Virus record (IMG/VR): IMGVR_UViG_3300032046_000008
Location: 1-64,000 of that record
Reading direction: 5' to 3' (one strand)
DNA from: a virus
Length of the DNA stretch: 64,000 nucleotides
Shown: positions 30,892 to 38,480 of the stretch, piece after piece
How the letters are laid out: each line of letters starts with the position of its first letter
How positions within the stretch are numbered: position 1 is the stretch's first letter
The notes under the pieces: generated by a model
What the model saw: the letters and a program-made list of their open reading frames with translations, nothing else
Databases searched by the model: none
Told to the model about the DNA's origin: nothing
Made by a program: the position numbers and the translations under genes

Positions 30892-31377
30892 TTACAGGAG
30901 TCCAAGAGCATGGTAAACCTTCTGCCGCGCCTCCTGTCGAATCTTGCCCTGCTCTGGGCCATTGATGCGCAAAGTATGATTTATCTCTGTCGCATTATAT
31001 CCAGAGGCTGGAGCCAGGAGTACTACTCTCTCCACCATGGAGAACGTTTGTACGACGAGCAAGATTTGATGGCTGACAATATTGACTTCAGCCATATGCT
31101 CTGGCTCCTGAGGAGCAGGTAGTTCATTATCTCCAAGCAGGTCGTATGGCACTTTCATCGAGCGCCGCATCCAATCGATGAGTAGATAACGAGTCTTCAG
31201 CCAGAGCCATGCCTCTAGATTTACGCCTCTCGTTGAATCAAAGATTCTGGCTGCTTCTGTGATGGCGACTAGACCTTCTGAGTAGGCCTCATCTCGTAGA
31301 TAACTCGGCACTGCGAGTTGATTGATGAGAGTTTCTACTATTGGCAAATGATCAGGCAATCCCTCTCGCCATGACAT
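30892..31377 (-). CDS. Sigma-70-like factor
   Basis: 161 aa from ATG 31377 (MSWREGLPDHLPIVETLI). Region 2 is clear: RDEAYSEGLVAITEAARIFD, STRGVNLEAWLWLKTRYLLI, DWMRRS, the core- and -10-binding helices. The C-terminal part (QTFSMVERVVLLAPASGYNA, INHTLRINGPEQGKIRQEAR) resembles region 4 with a helix-turn-helix. Likely directs middle or late transcription of this phage. Confidence 0.75.
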   Translation of the reverse strand: MSWREGLPDHLPIVETLINQLAVPSYLRDEAYSEGLVAITEAARIFDSTRGVNLEAWLWLKTRYLLIDWMRRSMKVPYDLLGDNELPAPQEPEHMAEVNIVSHQILLVVQTFSMVERVVLLAPASGYNATEINHTLRINGPEQGKIRQEARQKVYHALGLL

Positions 31378-31378
31378 T

Positions 31379-31678
31379 TTAGTTCTCTTCTCTATGGATA
31401 ATCTTCCTTCCGTCTCGATAACCAAAAGGCCTCTCGGCGGCATGGAGATAGGCTAATACTGTGCGCGCATCCTCCTTTTCCAGAAGATTGTACAGATATG
31501 CCTCACTGAAGAATGGTGCTTCGTCGTCTCCTTCCTCATAATACTCCGAATTCTTGTCAAGATGTCCTGGAAGTTTGAATTCCCACAATTCCCTTAGAGC
31601 TTTCTCGAACTGGAAGATTTGCTCTTCAAGTTGCTCTATATGTTTCTCAAGAATTTCAAGAGTCCGTTCTTGTGCCAC
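31379..31678 (-). CDS. Hypothetical coiled-coil protein next to sigma factor
   Basis: 99 aa: N-terminal coiled coil (TLEILEKHIEQLEEQIFQFE), then YEEGDDEAPFFSEAYLYNLL. One nt upstream of the sigma gene start, so it may be a regulator of it. Not recognised. Confidence 0.55.
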   Translation of the reverse strand: MAQERTLEILEKHIEQLEEQIFQFEKALRELWEFKLPGHLDKNSEYYEEGDDEAPFFSEAYLYNLLEKEDARTVLAYLHAAERPFGYRDGRKIIHREEN

Positions 31679-31961
31679 TTGCGATCTCCTTCATTGCCTC
31701 GATGGCGGTACGCTTCTTGCAAGGATTGACTACTTCTGCTAACTCATAGGCGATTACCCGATGCTCACATTGGTCGCAGATATCATCGTGAGCGGCCAGT
31801 GCCAAATCCATAGCAACGACCATGTCCTGCTCGCAGGTATGAGGCACTCCCGCTTTAGCGGCCATCTCTGCAACAATACCTTCCATCCGTCCAGAGCCGC
31901 ACCGAGGACAATGGGATTGTGCGACCCGCTTGACTTCTGCTATACCTTCCTCAACCTTCAA
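31656..31961 (-). CDS. Cys-rich hypothetical protein
   Basis: 101 aa. Two Cys pairs (QSHCPRCGSGRMEG and DDICDQCEHRV) plus NPCKKRT suggest a bound zinc ion. Helical elsewhere. Overlaps the next gene downstream by 23 nt. Confidence 0.55.
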   Translation of the reverse strand: MKVEEGIAEVKRVAQSHCPRCGSGRMEGIVAEMAAKAGVPHTCEQDMVVAMDLALAAHDDICDQCEHRVIAYELAEVVNPCKKRTAIEAMKEIASGTRTDS

Positions 31962-32463
31962 CTTTCACCTCCTCCTTCGCAGTGCTAGCATAGACACCAA
32001 CTTCCATCAATTCTTGGTCTTGCTTTGTGGCACGTCGCCGTACTCTATGCGGAACAGGCTTCACTTCCTGCACACTTGATTCCACTACGGAGACTGCAAT
32101 CCGCTCGTTCTCCACTGCCCTTGCGAGTTTGGCCTGGTCTACCTTGCGCTCGATGACTGTGATATCATTCCACAACCGCTGCGCCTTTGCCTTTGGCAGA
32201 AACTCGAAAATGGCCTTCTTCAGTTTCTCTTCATCCAACTTAGAAGATGAGCGATGTATTTCTCGGGAGAGCACCCAACCATCATCGCAGATAAAGCGAC
32301 CCGTCTCTTCCAGACCAACTTGCTCCACAAAGATGGCAAAAATGCGCTTCCAGACTTCATCATGCTCGCCTTGATAGCGGGCAATCATGTCCAGAATCTC
32401 AGCAAGTTGATTCTCGCACAGATTGAGTTCTGTATCTCTTGTAGGGGTAACTTGAGAAATCAT
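31951..32463 (-). CDS. Hypothetical protein
   Basis: 170 aa, mainly helical (NLCENQLAEILDMIARYQGE, LEETGRFICDDGWVLSREIH) with a basic patch near the C terminus (PHRVRRRATKQDQEL). No family recognised. Confidence 0.55.
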   Translation of the reverse strand: MISQVTPTRDTELNLCENQLAEILDMIARYQGEHDEVWKRIFAIFVEQVGLEETGRFICDDGWVLSREIHRSSSKLDEEKLKKAIFEFLPKAKAQRLWNDITVIERKVDQAKLARAVENERIAVSVVESSVQEVKPVPHRVRRRATKQDQELMEVGVYASTAKEEVKVEG

Positions 32464-32468
32464 GATTG

Positions 32469-32621
32469 TTATCCTTTCTCAGTTCTTGTAATAGGCTTCC
32501 AATTAGGATTCTCCGGTCCAAAGACCTTCCTCCAGAGTTCCATGAAATCGGAGTCAGTTTCTTTATGTGCCGTTCCATGCTTATGAGGCTCAATGCCTGG
32601 TCCTTGATGTTTACGTATCAT
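32469..32621 (-). CDS. Small hypothetical protein (50 aa)
   Basis: MIRKHQGPGIEPHKHGTAHK followed by DFMELWRKVFGPENPNWKPI. Five nt before the next gene. The FGPENPNWKPITR end looks like a short recognition peptide, but nothing is recognised. Confidence 0.5.
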   Translation of the reverse strand: MIRKHQGPGIEPHKHGTAHKETDSDFMELWRKVFGPENPNWKPITRTEKG

Positions 32622-32628
32622 GGCACAA

Positions 32629-33003
32629 CTAGAGCACCGCTCTCCGCATCTCTCGTAGATCTTCTAGGAACGACGGGACAGAGCGGCAGATAATATCTGC
32701 AATTGTCATTGCATCCTGAATATCGCGATTGTTAGGAATGATACACACTGTCTCATTGTTAGCATCTAAGATTGTGATCTGTGCCCAACTGTAATGTGGA
32801 TCCTCCTTATGCGCAATCCGCCAAGGCAAGATAATAGGCGGAAGGTTGTTTGCTTCTTTTCTCGGAGCCCATTGTGTCCCACAATTAGTGCAAGTCGCTA
32901 TAATTGGTTCCATAACGACAAAGCCTTGATGATTGCACCCAGGAGCCAACCATTGATCTGCGGGAGTTATCATTATCCAATCAACAGGGATTCTTTGCGG
33001 CAT
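32629..33003 (-). CDS. Hypothetical protein with zinc-type motif
   Basis: 124 aa from ATG 33003 (TAATG overlap). IIATCTNCGTQWAPRKEAN has a CxxC; APGCNHQGFVVMEP adds Cys/His; the rest is strand-rich (WAQITILDANNETVCIIPNN). Possibly a small zinc-stabilised domain. Not recognised. Confidence 0.55.
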   Translation of the reverse strand: MPQRIPVDWIMITPADQWLAPGCNHQGFVVMEPIIATCTNCGTQWAPRKEANNLPPIILPWRIAHKEDPHYSWAQITILDANNETVCIIPNNRDIQDAMTIADIICRSVPSFLEDLREMRRAVL

Positions 33004-33341
33004 TATAATCCTCTTCTCTGCTTTGCAGCTTCTACAATTTTGCGCCGTTCCTGCAGCTCGCCGCTGGGTTGCCATCGTTGTTCGTGGTATCGGCGCAACC
33101 ATTCTATGGTCCGACCATCTGCTTCTGCTCGAGTTATTCTGATCACGAGTCCCGCATGTTGACCGGTCACTTCCTCCTGGGGATACAATCGACGATTCAT
33201 TTTGTGCACTCGAATAAAATCTCCGGGGTCTGTGTATTGTTCCTCGGCCAGTTGATAGAGTTGACCATTGTCACCGACTGCGAGATCACCAGGATTCAGC
33301 AGTTGCTGTCTGGTGCCATCAGGTTTAGGCCAATGTTTCAA
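33003..33341 (-). CDS. Hypothetical protein
   Basis: 112 aa, with a strand-rich start (NPGDLAVGDNGQLYQLAEEQ) and a basic C-terminal helix (RKIVEAAKQRRGL). Not recognised; overlaps both neighbours by 1-4 nt. Confidence 0.5.
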   Translation of the reverse strand: MKHWPKPDGTRQQLLNPGDLAVGDNGQLYQLAEEQYTDPGDFIRVHKMNRRLYPQEEVTGQHAGLVIRITRAEADGRTIEWLRRYHEQRWQPSGELQERRKIVEAAKQRRGL

Positions 33342-33802
33342 TGTCCTTCTGCCTCTCTAATTGTTCTGCGCAGAAATTCGCCTTCATTATCATCATCGTC
33401 CAACAGATGTGGAACTATTGATGGACCATGCTTGGTAAGTAAACACATGACTGCTTTTGCATGCGCCAGCAATTTGGGGGCAGAAGCAATAAGGTGCGCA
33501 TTTGGCATGACTTCCTCTGGTGGCATATTAGGTGAGCCGCGAATGAAGGCGATCACTCGACCTTCCTGCCGGACACTCTCTGCGCATTCTATCACAATGC
33601 GTCCACGATCAACTTCGCATCCTGGCCATTCGGTTATCTGCCACGGCCCTGGTGTTGGCCCAGAAATAACTGTGCAGTCATGCTCATTCCAACAGGCGTT
33701 GCACATCACTTCCTGGCATAGATCACACCGCATCGTATTGTTTGGGGCGAAGACATCCTCGCATCCGTAACAAATCTCCACTTGTGGTTCACCTGGCATC
33801 AC
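33338..33802 (-). CDS. RING/B-box-like zinc protein with phage ASAPKLL motif
   Basis: 154 aa. N-terminal Cys cluster (CYGCEDVFAPNNTMRCDLCQ, VMCNACWNEHDC) looks like a treble-clef or B-box-like zinc site. The rest matches a common phage domain: PTPGPWQITEW, GRVIAFIRGS, then NAHLIASAPKLLAHAKAVM. Function unknown; the zinc part may give protein-protein contacts. Confidence 0.65.
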   Translation of the reverse strand: MMPGEPQVEICYGCEDVFAPNNTMRCDLCQEVMCNACWNEHDCTVISGPTPGPWQITEWPGCEVDRGRIVIECAESVRQEGRVIAFIRGSPNMPPEEVMPNAHLIASAPKLLAHAKAVMCLLTKHGPSIVPHLLDDDDNEGEFLRRTIREAEGH

Positions 33803-33972
33803 AGTTTCCCTCTTGCCTGCTTATGTGCTATGTGTCGATTGACCTGCACTTCTCGATGCAGGCTAGCAGCCCGTCGCCTTCGCCCCTGGTGCGTCAACAT
33901 ACCAGCAGGCTTTGGTTGCTTGGGCTTGGGCACCAGTTCCCTATGGACTTTCACGTACTTATGCTTTCCCAT
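33799..33972 (-). CDS. Small basic protein
   Basis: 57 aa from ATG 33972: GKHKYVKVHRELVPKPKQPK, then RRRRAASLHREVQVNRHIAH. Strongly positive. May bind nucleic acid. Overlaps the gene upstream by 14 nt. Confidence 0.45.
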   Translation of the reverse strand: MGKHKYVKVHRELVPKPKQPKPAGMLTHQGRRRRAASLHREVQVNRHIAHKQARGKL

Positions 33973-34159
33973 CCTCTTCCTGCACTTTCTCAAACTGCGC
34001 CAACGAGCTGGCCACAATGCGCAGATTCTCCAATGTCTCTGGCCATCGATTCTGCCAGCGCAGAACCTTCTCTACCTCCTCGCCATGACCAGAACGAATG
34101 GCTGCGGCTGCATGCCGAAGACCCCAGAAGAAGTTGTTACTGATAGAATTGATGCTCAT
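33959..34159 (-). CDS. Hypothetical helical protein
   Basis: 66 aa from ATG 34159 (ATGA overlap with the zinc-ribbon gene). MSINSISNNFFWGLRHAAAA, then SSLAQFEKVQEED. Not recognised. Confidence 0.5.
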   Translation of the reverse strand: MSINSISNNFFWGLRHAAAAIRSGHGEEVEKVLRWQNRWPETLENLRIVASSLAQFEKVQEEDGKA

Positions 34160-34326
34160 CTCTGCTCCTCTCTTGCCATTCCAATACATTTCTTGCAAGC
34201 ATATCCATTGCCAACCTTGGCTGCCTGCTTCGAGACTGGCCTGTTGCAAAACTGACATCGCAGAAGCTGTTGCTTGCGCGGTGCAGATTTGTAGATGAAC
34301 TTTGCCTGAGCATAACCGAGATTCAT
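34156..34326 (-). CDS. Zinc-ribbon small protein
   Basis: 56 aa. KQQLLRCQFCNRPVSKQAAK and GYACKKCIGMAREEQ give CxxC...CxxC, a classical zinc ribbon, after a basic N terminus. ATGA overlaps at both ends. Likely nucleic-acid-binding. Confidence 0.6.
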   Translation of the reverse strand: MNLGYAQAKFIYKSAPRKQQLLRCQFCNRPVSKQAAKVGNGYACKKCIGMAREEQR

Positions 34327-34547
34327 CTGACTTGCCTTGCCGCTTGCTTGTCCATGCGCGCTTGGATAGCGAAGAGTTGATTCCTCGCTCTCTTCAAACC
34401 ATGACGTATTCTCGTGGCGCTCCTACAAAAACTGCAATAATCATCGCGCTCGTGATAATCAGTGCATAGTTGGCGAAGATCTTCTTGAGCATCTCCAGCG
34501 GCAAGCAGCACCGACCATATCCAACCTGTTGGCAATGATTTAGTCAT
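34323..34547 (-). CDS. Hypothetical protein
   Basis: 74 aa from ATG 34547. YCSFCRS (CxxC) and a basic helix (RHGLKRARNQLFAIQARMD). Not recognised. Confidence 0.45.
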   Translation of the reverse strand: MTKSLPTGWIWSVLLAAGDAQEDLRQLCTDYHERDDYCSFCRSATRIRHGLKRARNQLFAIQARMDKQAARQVR

Positions 34548-34557
34548 ATTGTTTCTT

Positions 34558-34773
34558 CTAACTTGCCCTCTCTTCTGGCCGAAGAAATTCCAGCACCTGT
34601 GCTCTTTGCCGAAGTTCCACCATTCTTGCATCGAAGAGCTTCTGCCAGAGGCGAGGCTTACTGCGCCGATTTACATAGCGAGAGGCATGCAATGCTGCCC
34701 GCATCTCCAGACTCTTAGGCCGACCTCGTAGGGTTGCCGAACGTCTTAGGTTAGCTTCTGTTGGAAAACGCAT
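34558..34773 (-). CDS. Basic hypothetical protein
   Basis: 71 aa from ATG 34773 (MRFPTEANLRRSATLRGRPK), Arg-rich throughout. May bind nucleic acid. A longer frame upstream overlaps a better-supported membrane gene. Confidence 0.45.
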   Translation of the reverse strand: MRFPTEANLRRSATLRGRPKSLEMRAALHASRYVNRRSKPRLWQKLFDARMVELRQRAQVLEFLRPEERAS

Positions 34774-34790
34774 ATTGTTTCTCCGAGGTC

Positions 34791-34934
34791 TTATAGGATT
34801 ACAAATCCTACAAGGAATCCTATACCGTAGCCTATTGCGCATCCAAGGCCTGCGTAGATCCCGTAAGTTATGCGCCTTATTTCTAGCCTAGGTGCTTTGC
34901 ACGAGGGACAGAAATCCGGCAATTCCTTTTGCAT
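34791..34934 (-). CDS. CxxC plus single-span membrane protein
   Basis: 47 aa: MQKELPDFCPSCKAPRLEIR followed by a Gly-rich membrane span (GLGCAIGYGIGFLVGFVIL). A zinc-type knuckle on a membrane anchor. Overlaps the coiled-coil gene upstream by 52 nt in another frame, yet has a good start. Confidence 0.5.
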   Translation of the reverse strand: MQKELPDFCPSCKAPRLEIRRITYGIYAGLGCAIGYGIGFLVGFVIL

Positions 34935-35224
34935 CTTTGTCTTTCTTCCTTCTCCGCCCTCTCGATAGCGGCGCGGGCCTCAGCCGCCCGAATCCGTAGC
35001 CACAAAGCCTCTACAGGCTGGAACTCCTGGGCCTCCCAGTTGAAGTGCTGGTCGCAGGCTTCGGCTGCTGTCGCTAGCAGGCCAAGCGCCGCCAGGAGGT
35101 CGGCGTTGGTGGCCTCAAGCTTCTCAACCGCCTTAATCACCGGGTCTGTTGCCATCTCCCCTTCGCGGAGAGTCCGACTAAGGGGTGTAACTGGCTGCCC
35201 CAACTCAAACTTGGTCTCGTTCAT
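34883..35224 (-). CDS. Hypothetical coiled-coil protein
   Basis: 113 aa. VIKAVEKLEATNADLLAALG and RIRAAEARAAIERAEKEERQ are coiled-coil stretches like others in small phage proteins. Function unknown. Overlaps the next gene by 4 nt. Confidence 0.55.
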   Translation of the reverse strand: MNETKFELGQPVTPLSRTLREGEMATDPVIKAVEKLEATNADLLAALGLLATAAEACDQHFNWEAQEFQPVEALWLRIRAAEARAAIERAEKEERQRCKRNCRISVPRAKHLG

Positions 35225-35760
35225 GATTCCCTCTCCGTCTCCTCTATGGCCTCGCGGGCATGAATGGCGGCTGGCACACGGTCAAGGCCCTTGTGTGACA
35301 GTTGCTCTAGACACTCTTTCAGCGCGGCCAGGAGCTTGGCCTGGCTGTTGGCGGCCTTAGCAGCGGCATACCTATCTGCTCGGCTGACTGCCAACGTGCG
35401 ATGATGGCAGGTCCATGCTCCCTCGTTTGGGTCAAGGCAGTCGATCAAGGATTGTCTTGCGCCCGCCTCTATGACGGCAAGTCGCTCTGCACATGATTCC
35501 TCCATCTTTTCAATGGCCGCTGCAGGCCAAGGACCATAGACTTCCTCACCAATACGAATCGAGTATCGCCTTGCTCCTAAGCGATGCCCTCGCTCGCGGC
35601 GATATGGAGAATTTGTCATCGCACTATGGTTGATCTTTTCAATGTAACCAATTTGGCCAAGTAGATATTGCCAAGGCAATTTGAACCAAGGAGACCAATG
35701 TGGATCTCTAATGCAAACCTTATCGCCGACTTCTGCAATCGCGCCCTTAGGGTCTCTCAT
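35221..35760 (-). CDS. Hypothetical protein
   Basis: 179 aa. The N-terminal half is strand-rich (GDKVCIRDPHWSPWFKLPWQ, RYSIRIGEEVYGPWPAAAIE), perhaps an SH3-like barrel; the C-terminal half is helical (AAAKAANSQAKLLAALKECL). Not recognised. Confidence 0.55.
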   Translation of the reverse strand: MRDPKGAIAEVGDKVCIRDPHWSPWFKLPWQYLLGQIGYIEKINHSAMTNSPYRRERGHRLGARRYSIRIGEEVYGPWPAAAIEKMEESCAERLAVIEAGARQSLIDCLDPNEGAWTCHHRTLAVSRADRYAAAKAANSQAKLLAALKECLEQLSHKGLDRVPAAIHAREAIEETERES

Positions 35761-35846
35761 GACTTCGAATCCTTCCTCTCGCTATTCGAGATGCGCGAGA
35801 GAGGCCGAAAACAATTGGGCCTATGGCTTGGGTTAGGTCTGCTCAT
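35757..35846 (-). CDS. Very small protein (29 aa)
   Basis: MSRPNPSHRPNCFRPLSRIS, with ATGA overlap to the next gene and its start directly after a stop. Only spacing supports it. Confidence 0.3.
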   Translation of the reverse strand: MSRPNPSHRPNCFRPLSRISNSERKDSKS

Positions 35847-36029
35847 TTAATCAACTTCTCCGCGCTTCTCATGCGCTGCCTTCACTGCCTCCCAAATGAG
35901 CCGATCAGCATCGCGCAATTCCTTCTCCACAACATTCAGCAAATCTTCATCCAGTATTGCGCGCGGCACCTGTCGCAGTCGCAGGATTCCATCTAGGATA
36001 TTGTCTAAGAATTCACTTGGTTTACTCAT
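35847..36029 (-). CDS. Hypothetical helical protein
   Basis: 60 aa, helical: FLDNILDGILRLRQVPRAIL, EDLLNVVEKELRDADRLIWE. Not recognised. Confidence 0.5.
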   Translation of the reverse strand: MSKPSEFLDNILDGILRLRQVPRAILDEDLLNVVEKELRDADRLIWEAVKAAHEKRGEVD

Positions 36030-36091
36030 GAACCTCTGGCTCCTTGAAGTTCTCGCATGCCCTTAAGATCTACTTCAAATCTGTTGCTCAT
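36026..36091 (-). CDS. Very small peptide (21 aa)
   Basis: MSNRFEVDLKGMRELQGARG, with ATGA overlaps on both sides. Too short to judge; kept because the overlaps continue the operon pattern. Confidence 0.3.
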   Translation of the reverse strand: MSNRFEVDLKGMRELQGARGS

Positions 36092-36282
36092 GATTCCTCC
36101 ACAAGCCGATAACCCCGCTTGCCGAGAGGTCGTAATCGAGACATCAGGATTGTCGTCACTCTACCTATAACTAGATTCTGACACTCCACTACTGCGGGTG
36201 CTGGAAGTCGAATAATCTTGAATCGACGTCCACCATCGCGTGGATCTGTGCTTTCCCAAATTTGGCCCACTCGCACGTTCAT
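36088..36282 (-). CDS. Conserved small phage protein
   Basis: 64 aa: VRVGQIWESTDPRDGGRRFK, then ATTILMSRLRPLGKRGYRLV-like end. The GQIW..DPRD.GR.F...RLRP..GY pattern is shared with many phage and actinobacterial small proteins of unknown function. Confidence 0.6.
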   Translation of the reverse strand: MNVRVGQIWESTDPRDGGRRFKIIRLPAPAVVECQNLVIGRVTTILMSRLRPLGKRGYRLVEES

Positions 36283-36296
36283 GATTGATTCTCTCC

Positions 36297-36704
36297 CTAG
36301 TACATCCCTGGGAATTCTGTGCCCTCGAGTTCATCGAGCGCACTCTCTACTTCACTCTGCGCCTCTTCCATCTCTGACTCGAGCTCGCGCAGTTCCTCCT
36401 CTTCCTCGTCTGTTGGCTCCTTGCCAATCTCGGTCTCCCTGTCCTTCCAGGCCAAGAATTTCTCATTGTAGCTCGAGACAGCACTGCCGAGACTATCCAG
36501 ACCAGAGTCCAGATTCTCACAGGCAGCCTCAAGATCCTCGTACTTCGAGGAACTCTCGAGGTTGGTACCCTGCATACCATCGCGCCAGTTCTCCATCTCC
36601 TCCTTGAGGCCCTCGATCTCTCCGTAATCCTCGGAGACCTCTTCCTCGCCGAGAACTGAGCGAATCTCATCACAGGCTTTGCTCAGTCGTCTGGCCCTGC
36701 TCAT
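36297..36704 (-). CDS. Acidic coiled-coil protein
   Basis: 135 aa from ATG 36704 (MSRARRLSKACDEIRSVLGE). Long acidic heptads (EEELRELESEMEEAQSEVES), pI very low. The frame is open further upstream and encodes RDLFLAEKGKRCGECINREG, which looks like the second half of the zinc finger begun in the other frame at 36843. The true product may therefore start at 36843 and shift frame. Confidence 0.55.
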   Translation of the reverse strand: MSRARRLSKACDEIRSVLGEEEVSEDYGEIEGLKEEMENWRDGMQGTNLESSSKYEDLEAACENLDSGLDSLGSAVSSYNEKFLAWKDRETEIGKEPTDEEEEELRELESEMEEAQSEVESALDELEGTEFPGMY

Positions 36705-36735
36705 GTAGACAGGTGCGCCAGTCTTCTTGAGACCT

Positions 36736-36843
36736 TCACGATTGATGCACTCGCCACATCGCTTGCCCTTCTCGGCGAGGAAGAGGTCTCTTCTGTTGTT
36801 TCCCGCAACCGCCACAGGTCTGCATTCGATATGTCTTAGGCAT
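36736..36843 (-). CDS. N-terminal zinc-finger half, apparently frameshifted
   Basis: MPKTYRMQTCGGCGKQQKRP then stops after 35 aa. Its CxxC is the natural partner of the CGEC in the frame that continues into 36297-36704. The two frames meet near 36805 at TGCGGGAAACAAC. A +1 (or -2) shift would give one zinc-finger/coiled-coil protein; a one-base error or mutation is equally possible. Confidence 0.4.
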   Translation of the reverse strand: MPKTYRMQTCGGCGKQQKRPLPRREGQAMWRVHQS

Positions 36844-37039
36844 CGGGATTCTCCTTGCACCAAGCTTTAAATTGGCGAAGAGCTTCTGAGTAGACTTGGT
36901 CTTCTTCTTGCCAACCTTTTGCATCGCCGATGGCAGACATCGCAGTCAGTACAGCACGATTGGCCTTGAAAGCTCTACGATCTGCCTTTTCGCGAGTAAT
37001 CATCAGATTGCGAATCTGTCTTGCTGTTGGAATACCCAT
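36836..37039 (-). CDS. Hypothetical protein
   Basis: 67 aa from ATG 37039 (TAATG overlap): MGIPTARQIRNLMITREKAD, then AFKANRAVLTAMSAIGDAKG and EALRQFKAWCKENPDA. Helical; not recognised. Confidence 0.5.
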   Translation of the reverse strand: MGIPTARQIRNLMITREKADRRAFKANRAVLTAMSAIGDAKGWQEEDQVYSEALRQFKAWCKENPDA

Positions 37040-37182
37040 TATCCTATCCTTCCTCGGACTGCGTACCAAAAACACAATCCTGCTATCAGGGCTAAACTCC
37101 AGATGAGTGCAATGATCTTGAGAGTTTCGAAAATGTGCATCAGTGAGAACATATCTCGCACTGCCAACCCATGCGCGTCCAT
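37039..37182 (-). CDS. Small single-span membrane protein
   Basis: 47 aa from ATG 37182, or 37 aa from ATG 37152. One span (LKIIALIWSLALIAGLCFWY) and a basic end (AVRGRIG). Not recognised. Confidence 0.45.
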   Translation of the reverse strand: MDAHGLAVRDMFSLMHIFETLKIIALIWSLALIAGLCFWYAVRGRIG

Positions 37183-37228
37183 CGATGCGGTCTGACAATC
37201 TTACAAATCCAGCAATATATCAGTAGTG

Positions 37229-37696
37229 TCATGCCTGAACTTCCATATCTGCCCAATCGGGCTCTGGATCATCCAGCGGCACGACAGCCCGAATTGTCCA
37301 ATCTTCGCCGATTCGTTTCAGCACATTCATCGCGCCAATTTCCTCATCGAACACGTATGCCCACTCCATGCCCATGTCATCAGTCTCAGTAACAGATGAT
37401 TCTTCTTCATGCCGATCATCGTGACAATAGCACTCTGCTGGCCGCTCACCATCAAGGAAGTTCACCTTGTCACCAAGTTCTCTGAATCCTGGTGACAGGT
37501 CAAGGTTAGCGCCGTTGATTGTAGACCAACCGGCTGGATGCTCGTCGATGAGCAGACGCAACAGATCGGGCAATGGACGCTCATGGGCGGCTGCCCATAA
37601 TGTCTTGCCCAGGCCAGTCGGATAGCCATCCCAATGATGATAGACACCCAGGAATCCATCCCCGTGCTTTCTAGCTATACAGGCTCTTGTGGACAT
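37229..37696 (-). CDS. Conserved phage/plasmid hypothetical protein
   Basis: 155 aa. The start STRACIARKHGDGFLGVYHH then WDGYPTGLGKTLW is characteristic of a widespread family on phages and mobile elements, function unknown. AECYCHDD and WAYVFDEE follow as conserved-looking acidic/Cys motifs. Gap of 46 nt to the next small gene. Confidence 0.7.
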   Translation of the reverse strand: MSTRACIARKHGDGFLGVYHHWDGYPTGLGKTLWAAAHERPLPDLLRLLIDEHPAGWSTINGANLDLSPGFRELGDKVNFLDGERPAECYCHDDRHEEESSVTETDDMGMEWAYVFDEEIGAMNVLKRIGEDWTIRAVVPLDDPEPDWADMEVQA

Positions 37697-37742
37697 GCTC
37701 TTCTCCTTCTGCCCTTTGCATCAGCCGTTAATTTTCAACGGT

Positions 37743-37952
37743 TCATGAGGGGACAGAAGTCCCCCTCTTTCTGCGCTGCCAAACAGCCCTGATCCGTTCC
37801 TCTCTTTTGATCTCGCGTTCTGCCTTAGCCGCCACCGTGTGATAGCGGCAGACAGGTTTGCCATCCTCAATGATTACGGCGTTCCGGCCACATGGGTGCC
37901 TGCTCCATCTACTGAGACCACTGAAGACCTGTTCCAAACATTGCTCGCTCAT
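37743..37952 (-). CDS. Small Cys/His protein
   Basis: 69 aa from ATG 37952 with GGAGG 7 nt upstream. WSRHPCGRNAVIIEDGKPVC then RYH resembles a simple zinc site seen in small phage proteins, with a charged helix after it (KAEREIKREERIRAVWQRRK). Confidence 0.55.
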   Translation of the reverse strand: MSEQCLEQVFSGLSRWSRHPCGRNAVIIEDGKPVCRYHTVAAKAEREIKREERIRAVWQRRKRGTSVPS

Positions 37953-37954
37953 TC

Positions 37955-38110
37955 TCACGCCTCCACTAGTTCACATGCCTTGCAGTTGGCGCTGCCCATG
38001 CAGTTCTCACATACCAGCTGCTTGCATTTGGGACATCGCTGCATACAATCCAGAGACCTCACCTGCGAGTATACCTCACAACTGTTCTGGATGTCTGAGA
38101 GTTTTACCAT
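37955..38110 (-). CDS. B-box/RING-like zinc protein
   Basis: 51 aa. MVKLSDIQNSCEVYSQVRSL, then CMQRCPKCKQLVCENCMGSA and NCKACELVEA: a run of CxxC pairs (RCPKCK, CENC, CKAC) typical of treble-clef/B-box-like zinc binders. Two nt separate it from the next gene. Probably a protein- or RNA-contact factor. Confidence 0.6.
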   Translation of the reverse strand: MVKLSDIQNSCEVYSQVRSLDCMQRCPKCKQLVCENCMGSANCKACELVEA

Positions 38111-38267
38111 ATTGTTCCTTCCCCAGAGCTACCGGCCCTGGCCCCTGAGTCTAGGGTTAGGCGCTGGACTGACTGGCAGGTACGCTATAGCGGCTGAAAA
38201 GCCTTCTCCCTGCACTTACTGCCACCGCTGTCACCCGCAGGCCCAGGGGCGAACGCCAGAGCGCCCG
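38111..38267. other. Gene-free stretch with palindromes
   Basis: No convincing gene. Contains CGCTATAGCG (38183-38192, perfect palindrome), GGCTGAAAAGCC (hairpin with a GAAA loop on the plus strand) and GGGCG/CGCCC arms near 38246. May be a regulatory or terminator-like region between two small genes. Confidence 0.35.
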
Positions 38268-38480
38268 CTAACTGACAGTGTTACGGTCTAAGTATCGCTC
38301 TAGGTTGTGACGTTCTTTTCCCTCTGGTTCTATTAGACTCCCAAGGTAGGTTGGCATGCGACCTATAGGCCGGAGTACACCTGCCAGTCCATCGGTGACT
38401 AGCCTCTGCGCCTCTGCTAAATTGTCGGCCTCTACATCGCGGTCGAAGATCGCCACTGCTGCCACATGATACCGTACCAT
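38268..38480 (-). CDS. Hypothetical protein
   Basis: 70 aa with a near-perfect GGAGG five nt before ATG. MVRYHVAAVAIFDRDVEADN, AEAQRLVTDGLAGVL, then PEGKERHNLERYLDR. Small alpha/beta protein, not recognised. Confidence 0.55.
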   Translation of the reverse strand: MVRYHVAAVAIFDRDVEADNLAEAQRLVTDGLAGVLRPIGRMPTYLGSLIEPEGKERHNLERYLDRNTVS

